Assembly: GCA_003563255.1 (NCBI GenBank)
Contig: PWSL01000217.1
Span: 1-5,362, forward strand
From: Desulfonatronospira sp.
GTDB taxonomy: Bacteria > Desulfobacterota > Desulfovibrionia > Desulfovibrionales > Desulfonatronovibrionaceae
Direction of reading: 5' to 3'
DNA length: 5,362 nucleotides
Shown here: positions 1 through 3,983 of the stretch, in pieces
Numbering within the stretch: the stretch's first letter is position 1
Layout of the letters: every line of letters starts with the position of its first letter
Notes under the pieces: model-generated
Seen by the model: only the letters and a program-made list of their open reading frames with translations
Database searches by the model: none
Told to the model about the DNA's origin: nothing
Translations under genes and position numbers: made by a program

Positions 1-108
1 GAAAGGCTTTTTCAGGAACTTATAGAGGTCATAAACGGCAAAAGGACCAAGGCCGAAGCCCTGGGGCACAGGGAATTCGGAATGTACAAGCTGCACAGCA
101 CTTTCTAA
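1..108 (+). CDS. UxaA-family (altronate/galactarate dehydratase-like) protein, C-terminal fragment
   Basis: The reading frame enters from the left edge and runs 35 codons to TAA at 106-108, so only the C-terminus is visible. It contains IEVINGKRTKAEALGHREF, a helix followed by a K-T-K-A/S-E-x-L-G segment and a closing EF motif. From memory this resembles the C-terminal end of UxaA/GarD-type sugar-acid dehydratases, where a G-x-x-T-K-S/A-E-L-G stretch precedes a short tail. Such enzymes dehydrate altronate, galactarate or related hydroxy acids in the cytoplasm using a metal centre; none of the catalytic part is in this window. The stop codon is immediately followed by a hairpin. The family call rests on a short tail only, and the substrate cannot be stated. 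Confidence 0.62.
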   Translation, partial: ERLFQELIEVINGKRTKAEALGHREFGMYKLHSTF

Positions 109-123
109 GCGGGCTTTGCCCGC
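109..123 (+). repeat. GCGGGC/GCCCGC hairpin abutting the dehydratase stop codon
   Basis: GCGGGC (109-114), loop TTT, GCCCGC (118-123) form a perfect 6-bp GC stem with a 3-nt loop, starting one base after the stop codon. No T-run follows directly; the first T6 is at 144-149, 20 nt later, so this is not a textbook intrinsic terminator. A near-identical copy lies at 3731-3745, and the match continues into AAC(T/C)CAA: 20 of 22 bases are identical from the stem through that flank. It is therefore better called a dispersed repeat that may also end or protect the upstream transcript. Confidence 0.6.
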
Positions 124-143
124 AACTCAATAAAGAAAAGAGC

Positions 144-173
144 TTTTTTGACAGGATTAAGAGATTGATGAAG
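144..173 (+). repeat. T-run plus GACAGGATT dispersed tract, copy 1
   Basis: T6 is followed by GACAGGATT, a few bases, then ATTGATGA. A second tract at 3951-3973 has T7, GTGACAGGATT, then TGATGA, and a looser one lies near 3828-3850 (TTTTCTGACAGGGTT). The order T-run, GACAGGATT, GATGA is conserved although the spacing differs. All copies are outside genes. I infer a dispersed intergenic repeat. Its perfect TTGACA (148-153) has no acceptable -10 partner, so I do not call it a promoter. Confidence 0.4.
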
Positions 174-205
174 AGAAAATCATTTTTCAGCTTAAATGTA
201 TCTGT

Positions 206-335
206 TTAGCGCGTTGGATGTGGCATGGCTTCCTGCCCGGAGGCATACAGCCCGGAGGGGGACTGGCTCTCCCCGCACTTATTTTTCAGTAATGATCATC
301 ACATCAGACAAAAAAGTGCGGGGGTGCCTGTCCCC
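206..335 (+). repeat. REP/BIME-like palindromic repeat, copy A
   Basis: This block begins TTAGCGC...ATGT.GCA.GG (206-228) and then carries a long imperfect palindrome. The left arm 258-280 (GGGGACTGGC...CCCCGCACTT) pairs with the right arm 314-335 (AAGTGCGGGG...GCCTGTCCCC). The inner 10 bp (271-280 with 314-323) are perfect, and the loop contains the palindrome ATGATCAT (292-299). Between the leader and the hairpin is a 9-bp direct repeat GCCCGGAGG (235-243 and 250-258). Copy B at 2713-2826 has the same leader (19 of 23 bases identical) and the same GTGCCTGTCCCC end. Hairpins of this kind are known as REP elements moved by RAYT (REP-associated tyrosine) transposases; no such transposase gene is in this window. 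Confidence 0.6.
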
Positions 336-483
336 AATTGAGGCAGGTATAATATTTTATAAGTTTCGCTGTAGTGATAAATTAAAAATTTATTTATTTT
401 ATCAGTGTTACGAGAAAGACTTTTTGCAGTCGCATCTTTTCTGGGTTTATTCCAAACCGGTTCAAGGCCTTGTGGCTGGATAC
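336..483. other. Gene-free AT-rich spacer with dyads after the hydrolase stop
   Basis: No credible gene is visible. The segment holds an AT-rich dyad, TGATAAA (375-381) with TTTATCA (398-404), enclosing TAAATT/AATTTA (378-383 and 387-392). Two adjacent perfect palindromes follow: AACCGGTT (455-462) and CAAGGCCTTG (463-472). The latter pair lies 12-29 bases beyond the stop of the minus-strand hydrolase and could form a 3'-end structure, but no T-run follows it closely on that strand. A perfect TATAAT at 348-353 has no -35 partner. Confidence 0.3.
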
Positions 484-1461
484 TCAGCCGCTATAGCCAG
501 GCAGAAACTCTCCTGCCCTGTACTCCGACCAGTAGATGTTTTCTCTGCCTGGAAGGTGAAAGCCCACATGCCCGCCGTATTCGGGGATTTCCAAAAAAAG
601 ACATGGATTTTTCGATGCCTGTTCCAGGGGAAAACAGGAAGGAGTCAGAAAGGGATCGTCCCTGGCCTGGACCAGGAGGCTTGGAACGCGAATGTTTTTC
701 AAAAACTGCAGGCAGGACGCTTTGGCATAGTAATCTTCAGCGTTCCGGAACCCGTTCAGGGGTGCTGTGTAACGGTTGTCGAAATGGTGAAAGGTACGTA
801 TCCTGTTGAGACCCCTTGCATCATAAATCCTGGGGAACATCTCCGCCTTCAGACGTATCTTCGCCTTGAGACTGCGCATGAAATACATGACATAAATGCG
901 GCTTATGGTTGAGTCCAACCTGGCAGATGATGCGGATAAATCACAGGGTACGGAAAAGGCGGCTGCTGCCCGGACCTGGGAAGGGACCTGCCCGGGATCC
1001 TCACCCAGATACTTGAGCAGCTGATTGCCTCCCATGCTGAAGCCCACAAGGAAAATATTTGCATATTTCTGCCTGATTACATGGCGGATTACCGTGTCCA
1101 GGTCATCAGTCACGCCACTGTGATACAGGCGGGGCAGACGGTTGGGAGTGCCTGAGCAGCCCCGGAAATTCATGCACACCGCGTCCATTCCCAGCCGTAT
1201 TAGACCCCTGGCCATGCCCAGGGGATATTTTTTGCGCGAGTTTCCTTCCAGGCCATGACTTATGACCACGGCCGTCCTTTTATCTGAGCGCAGGCTCAGA
1301 TGCCAGTCAATATCCAGAAAGTCCCCATCCGGAGTGTCTATTCGTTCCCGGACAGGATCAGTGTCCGGCACAGGGCGAAACAGGGCGGGATATACAGTGT
1401 GTATATGGCCGTATTTTAACAGGTGGACCGGAGTGTAGCCGGGGTTTGGCAAAACTGGCAT
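484..1461 (-). CDS. yheT: YheT-family alpha/beta-fold hydrolase
   Basis: This 325-residue protein matches the YheT/UPF0017 family of alpha/beta hydrolases (E. coli YheT is about 340 residues), cytoplasmic esterase-like enzymes of unsettled substrate. Family landmarks appear in order: KYGHIHTVYPALFR near residues 17-29, HGLEG at 69-73, FRGCSG.PNR at 99-108 and YHSG at 113-116. The nucleophile elbow GFSMGGN has Ser142, R.F.HFD lies near 222-228, RDDPF holds the acid (Asp268/269), and GGHVGF carries the likely catalytic His298. The Ser-Asp-His triad is thus intact. The ATG is the only usual start codon before an in-frame upstream TGA, and the N-terminal GHIHT motif supports it, but no Shine-Dalgarno sequence precedes it. 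No signal peptide or membrane segment is visible. The Cys/HEAT-like gene lies upstream on the same strand, 128 bp away. Confidence 0.93.
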   Translation of the reverse strand: MPVLPNPGYTPVHLLKYGHIHTVYPALFRPVPDTDPVRERIDTPDGDFLDIDWHLSLRSDKRTAVVISHGLEGNSRKKYPLGMARGLIRLGMDAVCMNFRGCSGTPNRLPRLYHSGVTDDLDTVIRHVIRQKYANIFLVGFSMGGNQLLKYLGEDPGQVPSQVRAAAAFSVPCDLSASSARLDSTISRIYVMYFMRSLKAKIRLKAEMFPRIYDARGLNRIRTFHHFDNRYTAPLNGFRNAEDYYAKASCLQFLKNIRVPSLLVQARDDPFLTPSCFPLEQASKNPCLFLEIPEYGGHVGFHLPGRENIYWSEYRAGEFLPGYSG

Positions 1462-1486
1462 TGTTTTATGGATAAGGTAGAGTTCA

Positions 1487-1552
1487 GGTCAAATTGTTTG
1501 TGATAATTTGTCGCAACGTCTGATATTTTATTGCAAATGATAAATTTTGACC
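1487..1552. promoter_or_regulatory. AT-rich imperfect dyad upstream of the YheT-type gene
   Basis: The 128-bp gap before the hydrolase start contains GGTCAAATT (1487-1495) facing AATTTTGACC (1543-1552). Inside it, ATAATTTG..GCAA faces TTGCAAAT.AT. The result is a 66-bp imperfect dyad, very AT-rich compared with the genes on either side. I could not find a convincing -35/-10 pair on the minus strand. It may be an operator or upstream regulatory region for the hydrolase, or a folded 3' end for the Cys/HEAT-like mRNA. A smaller CGGC/GCCG hairpin (1560-1571) sits just after that gene's stop. Confidence 0.3.
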
Positions 1553-1589
1553 CGGGCAGCGGCATGAGCCGTCCTCTGGACAATATTAA

Positions 1590-2312
1590 TCAGTAATACT
1601 CCCTGTTCATGGGATCAATGACAGAAAGAACTCTTTTTTTCAGGCGATGCGAGAAAATTTTTCTGTCCACCATAGACTGTAGTCGATTATCTATCCGCTC
1701 CAGAGGAGCCCGGCCCAGAAAGTTTAATATAGCTGTAATCCACTGCCGGGTACTGTTGTTGGAGACGGTGTTTTCAAGATCCGAAAAAAGCAGTTCCAGA
1801 AGGTCCTGATTGCTTTCATGGCCATGAAAATGTCTGAGGGTTTCAGCCTTGAATCCGGCTTGCTCCAGAGTCTCTGGAGGCCCTAGTTCCTTTAAGAAAG
1901 CAAGAAGTACATCCCTGGCCTTTTCATTGCCAAGGATTGTGAGTGAGCCAAGGGTGTTGACAGCCTCTTGCCTTTTTGACCCGCTGGAAGAGTACAGGTC
2001 CTGGAGATAAGGCTCTACAGGCAGATTCTTAAAGTCTATCTTCTGCATATCCAGGTCATTCTCTTTTTCCCCAAAATAACCAAAATCTATCATTTCAATG
2101 TATTCGGCAGGGCTGAAATCCGAACAGGCCCTGCAGTTGAAATCAAAGCTCTTTTTTTGGATCAGGTAGTGACAGTTACTAAAATCGAATTGCATGATTT
2201 CTTCAATGTAGGGCTCAAATTCAGGATCCAGAAGACAGATGCCCTTAGAGGTCGGGCCTTCACTGTCAGGGAGACAATACTCACAGTCTGTGCATTCAAA
2301 ATTGTTGTTCAT
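1590..2312 (-). CDS. Hypothetical protein with N-terminal cysteine cluster and HEAT-like helical C-terminus
   Basis: I do not recognise a named family for this 240-residue acidic protein. The first 63 residues contain seven cysteines spaced C-x2-C-x2-C-x12-C-x20-C-x12-C-x2-C (Cys7, 10, 13, 26, 47, 60, 63). The paired C-x2-C motifs suggest a zinc site or iron-sulfur cluster; the sequence cannot distinguish them. From about residue 100 the chain looks all-helical. Two or three alternating helices (around EAVNTLGSLTILGNEKARDVLLAFL, RQWITAILNFLG and the 205-230 stretch) resemble HEAT-type repeats, which usually bind protein partners. No signal peptide or membrane helix is seen. The start is supported by AGAAGGA seven bases upstream. 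A metal-binding scaffold or adaptor role is inference only. Confidence 0.8.
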   Translation of the reverse strand: MNNNFECTDCEYCLPDSEGPTSKGICLLDPEFEPYIEEIMQFDFSNCHYLIQKKSFDFNCRACSDFSPAEYIEMIDFGYFGEKENDLDMQKIDFKNLPVEPYLQDLYSSSGSKRQEAVNTLGSLTILGNEKARDVLLAFLKELGPPETLEQAGFKAETLRHFHGHESNQDLLELLFSDLENTVSNNSTRQWITAILNFLGRAPLERIDNRLQSMVDRKIFSHRLKKRVLSVIDPMNREYY

Positions 2313-2525
2313 GATCTGTTCCTTCTATTGTGTCTGATCCCGCCATCAGTGAGGGATATTTCCCGGGCAGTGAGAAGCCGGCGTCGTGGCGGGGCTGCAT
2401 CTCACCTGGTCCCAGGACGATAATACAGGACAGCATCCAAGGAAACCCTGGAGATGATATTTTTGTAGATAAAAATTGACATTCCAGCGCCGGCTGTCAT
2501 TTTTGAAGGATGTATACGTATCAGA
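2313..2525. other. Gene-free stretch upstream of the Cys/HEAT-like gene
   Basis: This is the first part of a 795-bp stretch without a gene (2313-3107). Apart from the ribosome binding site, it must hold the promoter of the minus-strand gene if that gene is transcribed alone, but I see no clear -35/-10 pair. A plus-strand TTGACA (2476-2481) has no matching -10. A small palindrome ATACGTAT lies at 2514-2521, just before the repeat cluster. Confidence 0.3.
2320..2326 (-). promoter_or_regulatory. Ribosome binding site of the Cys/HEAT-like gene
   Basis: Read on the minus strand this is AGAAGGA, a good Shine-Dalgarno sequence with a 7-nt spacer to the ATG at 2312-2310. It fixes the start codon and contrasts with the hydrolase gene downstream, which has none. 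Confidence 0.7.
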
Positions 2526-2704
2526 GTAACCATTCAGAGGGTCCTCGGTTGTGGCTAATGGCACAAGGCCAGGGAACTGTCCCCCGCTAAGTAATGATTA
2601 TGCAGCTTCACAAAATTTCGTGTCTGTAATTTTTGTATTTGTGCAGGAACAGTGTCGAGGGGGACTGTCCCCCTTGGCCGGCACCTGCCCCCCTGAATGG
2701 TTAC
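2526..2704. repeat. 179-bp compound inverted-repeat unit
   Basis: Perfect 12-bp outer arms GTAACCATTCAG (2526-2537) and CTGAATGGTTAC (2693-2704) enclose the unit. Inner arms also face each other: GGAACTGTCCCCCGC around 2573-2587 and GAGGGGGACTGTCCCCC around 2657-2673. The right inner arm is itself a 15-bp palindrome, GGGGGAC-T-GTCCCCC, with one central base (2659-2673). The middle is AT-rich and contains no open frame of note. The shape, nested dyads with terminal inverted repeats and no gene, fits a MITE-like or paired REP (BIME) element. I saw no target-site duplication outside the arms. Confidence 0.55.
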
Positions 2705-2712
2705 GCATCAGC

Positions 2713-2826
2713 TTAGCGCTTTGCATGTAGCACGGGGACTGGTTCTTCCAGGACCTACCTGACCCAAAAAATGAGTCGTTTAGAGCACAAAATCATGCTC
2801 AAGTGGGTCCCGGAGTGCCTGTCCCC
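2713..2826 (+). repeat. REP/BIME-like palindromic repeat, copy B
   Basis: This copy has the same order and orientation as copy A at 206-335. The leader TTAGCGC...ATGT.GCA.GG (2713-2735) matches 19 of 23 bases. It is followed by a palindrome whose left arm 2734-2759 (GGGGACTGG...GGACC.ACC) faces the right arm 2801-2826 (AAGTGGGTCC...GTGCCTGTCCCC). The arms pair over about 26 bases with several mismatches, and the loop is about 41 nt. Compared with copy A, the leader runs directly into the hairpin, without the roughly 28-bp GCCCGGAGG insert. It lies 8 bp from the 179-bp inverted-repeat unit, so 2526-2826 is a repeat cluster. Confidence 0.55.
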
Positions 2827-3006
2827 TGCTTTCCTCAAAAAGGGCTAAACTGTTACAAAAAATGCATCTTGCCAGAAACTATTGAGAAGTTATTCGTTAA
2901 CGACCAACATGTTTGTCTGAAATTTGTACTAAGCGCTTCCTGTCAGTACCGGACGAAGCAGCAATGGAGAGATTTACAACAGCCTGCTCAGATTCATTCT
3001 TTCTGC

Positions 3007-3036
3007 TTGACTTGCGCTGAAAGTATGTGTTTTAAA
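3007..3036 (+). promoter_or_regulatory. Possible sigma70-type promoter for the small tandem genes
   Basis: TTGACT (3007-3012, 5 of 6 to the -35 consensus) is followed after 18 bases by TTTAAA (3031-3036, 4 of 6 to the -10 consensus), about 70 bases before the ATG at 3108. The position is sensible, but the -10 is weak and AT-rich DNA makes such matches common. Confidence 0.3.
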
Positions 3037-3096
3037 TATTCATTGGTTGTTGTAAAGTTCGTCTTTTTTTGGCCTTTGGATTTCAAGGTTGTTTTC

Positions 3097-3103
3097 AGGA
3101 GAG
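3097..3103 (+). promoter_or_regulatory. Ribosome binding site deciding the start of the first small gene
   Basis: AGGAGAG, with its GGAG core six bases before ATG 3108, selects this ATG over the in-frame TTG at 3069. Confidence 0.7.
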
Positions 3104-3107
3104 AACC

Positions 3108-3356
3108 ATGCAAGTGCACATTGATAAAGGAAAGCCGGCAGACTTTGACTCCAAGCAGGCCATTGTAAGGCTGATTGACGGCACCACCATCAATGGCTGG
3201 GTCAATCTCAAATACTGCACCCGTATAGCTGACCTGTTGAACAAATATGATGACCAGTTTATTGTTCTATTTGACTGCTCATTAAGGGATGACCTTGGAA
3301 ATGTGCTTTTGGTGAACAAGAAGAATATTCTCTGGGTTGCACCGGTTGAGAAATAG
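3108..3356 (+). CDS. Small conserved protein, LSm-like pattern (tandem paralogue 1)
   Basis: This 82-residue protein belongs to no family I can name firmly. The start is set by AGGAGAG upstream and by exact N-terminal register with the second copy at 3433. The predicted order is a strand-rich segment (QAIVRLIDGTTINGWVNLK, about 17-35), a short helix (TRIADLLNKY, 38-47), a strand DDQFIVLFDC (48-57), then NVLLVNKKNILWVAPV (65-80). The pattern L-x-D/N-G-x-x-x-x-G, then D-x-F-x-x-L, then K-x-x-I-x-x-V-x-P resembles the Sm1/Sm2 motifs of LSm/Hfq RNA-binding proteins, with an added helix after strand 2. That resemblance is inference, not a database match. No signal peptide or membrane segment is visible. 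Another small beta-barrel domain of unknown function is equally possible. Confidence 0.8.
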   Translation: MQVHIDKGKPADFDSKQAIVRLIDGTTINGWVNLKYCTRIADLLNKYDDQFIVLFDCSLRDDLGNVLLVNKKNILWVAPVEK

Positions 3357-3371
3357 AGCAATTAGTCCCTC

Positions 3372-3402
3372 TTGACAACAGCCGGTGTTGTTGCCTGATA
3401 AC
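3372..3402 (+). promoter_or_regulatory. Possible internal promoter between the small paralogues
   Basis: The 76-bp gap between the paralogues contains a perfect TTGACA (3372-3377) and GATAAC (3397-3402, 4 of 6 to the -10 consensus) with a long 19-bp spacer, about 30 bases before the second ATG. A small CAACA/TGTTG dyad (3376-3380 and 3386-3390) overlaps the spacer. It could give the second copy its own transcript, but it is weak. Confidence 0.25.
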
Positions 3403-3432
3403 GTAAACGAAACCTTAAGCGATCAAAGAAAT

Positions 3433-3699
3433 ATGGAAGTAAGAACCTGTAGACAAATAATGGCGGATTATGATTCCAAGCAGGCAATTTTAAAGCTCGT
3501 CGACGGGACAAGCATCAAGGGCTGGATCAACCTCAAAAGCAGCACACGGCTTTCCGACGTGCTGACTGAATATGACGACCGGTTTATAGTTATTTTCAGG
3601 TGTGCGTTGCGTGAAGAGCTTGGGAATGTCCTTTTTGTTAACAAAGAACATATCCTCTGGGTCGCCCCGGTTGATAATAATATAAAAGATTTACGCTGA
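3433..3699 (+). CDS. Small conserved protein, LSm-like pattern (tandem paralogue 2)
   Basis: This 88-residue paralogue of the protein at 3108-3356 has 49 of 82 aligned residues identical (about 60%), with no gap, at a constant offset of 325 bases. Conserved blocks are DSKQAI, DGT.I.GW.NLK, the TR..D.L helix, YDD.FIV.F.C.LR, LGNVL.VNK and ILWVAPV. ATG 3433 was chosen because it aligns exactly with the first copy's start. A GTG at 3385 and ATG 3460 are alternatives, and none of the three has a clear Shine-Dalgarno. The tail adds NNIKDLR. Many differences are conservative (D/E, I/V, K/R), and both frames stay open, which points to an old duplication with both copies maintained. Function is unknown; the LSm-like reading applies equally here. 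Confidence 0.78.
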   Translation: MEVRTCRQIMADYDSKQAILKLVDGTSIKGWINLKSSTRLSDVLTEYDDRFIVIFRCALREELGNVLFVNKEHILWVAPVDNNIKDLR

Positions 3700-3730
3700 C
3701 CCTGAAGATAGAGGTTGCGCAACAACTAAC

Positions 3731-3745
3731 GCGGGCTGTGCCCGC
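3731..3745 (+). repeat. GCGGGC/GCCCGC hairpin, second copy
   Basis: GCGGGC, loop TGT, GCCCGC form a perfect 6-bp stem 31 bases after the stop of the second small gene. With the following AACCCAA it matches the copy at 109-130 at 20 of 22 bases. There is again no T-run directly after it, and again it sits just past a gene end on the same strand. Confidence 0.55.
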
Positions 3746-3770
3746 AACCCAAGATAAACAGGTGCTCGTA

Positions 3771-3792
3771 TCCCACAATTGGGACAGTCCCA
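3771..3792. repeat. GGGAC/GTCCC palindrome, REP remnant
   Basis: TGGGAC-A-GTCCCA (3780-3792) is a perfect 6-bp dyad with one central base. It overlaps TCCCA (3771-3775) facing TGGGA (3780-3784). The same GGGAC/GTCCC core occurs in the repeats at 258-335, 2573-2673 and 2734-2826, so this is probably a short member or remnant of that family. Confidence 0.4.
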
Positions 3793-3885
3793 CTGCCAAG
3801 CTCTAAGCCCCCGCTATGGCTCACATTTTTCTTCTTTTCTGACAGGGTTTCAGCGGTAAGTCTAAAGCGGACTACCCCCGAACCC

Positions 3886-3957
3886 CAGTTATCTGTTTGT
3901 TATGGTTATCAGCAAAACCAGATAACTGATAATCAGTAACAGATAACAAGTTTTTTT
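3886..3957 (+). terminator. Dense CAGATAAC inverted repeats followed by T7
   Basis: CAGTTATCTG (3886-3895) faces CAGATAACTG (3919-3928) perfectly. TTGTTAT (3897-3903) faces ATAACAA (3943-3949), and TTATCAG (3906-3912) faces CTGATAA (3926-3932). CAGATAAC occurs again at 3940-3947. The last nested pairing ends one base before a T7 run (3951-3957), so on the plus strand it has the shape of an intrinsic terminator for the small paralogues, though the stem is AT-rich and weak. It lies between convergent genes. It may instead be part of a repeat that includes the adjoining GACAGGATT tract. Confidence 0.35.
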
Positions 3958-3973
3958 GTGACAGGATTTGATG
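3951..3973 (+). repeat. T-run plus GACAGGATT dispersed tract, copy 2
   Basis: T7, GTGACAGGATT and TGATGA in this order match the tract at 144-173. It ends 10 bases from the 3' end of the AAA-ATPase-like gene. A related TTTTCTGACAGGGTT lies near 3833-3848. It is intergenic in every case here. Confidence 0.4.
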
Positions 3974-3983
3974 AGCAAGCCGA

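Larger units (their letters stand above)
2827..3107 (+). other. Leader region ahead of the small tandem genes
   Basis: No convincing gene lies here: frames crossing it begin inside the repeat and have no ribosome binding site. It contains a perfect palindrome TCGTTAACGA (2894-2903), a GTACT/AGTAC dyad (2926-2930 and 2945-2949) around AAGCGCTT, a weak promoter candidate at 3007-3036, and the Shine-Dalgarno of the first small gene. Confidence 0.35.

Noticed and set aside
348..353. Perfect TATAAT -10 box
   Set aside because: There is no -35 element at 15-19 bp spacing and no plus-strand gene downstream.
405..809. Plus-strand open frame of 134 codons
   Set aside because: It is mostly antisense to the hydrolase gene, and no motifs are visible.
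196..912. Long plus-strand open frame (238 codons)
   Set aside because: It starts inside repeat copy A and its second half is antisense to the well-supported YheT-type gene; its product has no recognisable domain and no ribosome binding site.
2346..2564. Minus-strand open frame of 72 codons
   Set aside because: It begins inside the inverted-repeat unit, has no Shine-Dalgarno, and its composition looks like translated repeat.
2526..2826. Possible CRISPR array
   Set aside because: Repeats here are inverted or present as a single copy, with no regular spacing and no cas-like gene.
2803..3168. Plus-strand open frame of 121 codons
   Set aside because: It begins in the right arm of repeat copy B and overlaps the first small gene in another frame; no domain or ribosome binding site.
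3095..3725. Two minus-strand open frames (3095-3361, 3468-3725) that resemble each other
   Set aside because: Their similarity is only the mirror of the plus-strand paralogues; the plus frames have conservative substitutions, aligned starts and a ribosome binding site.
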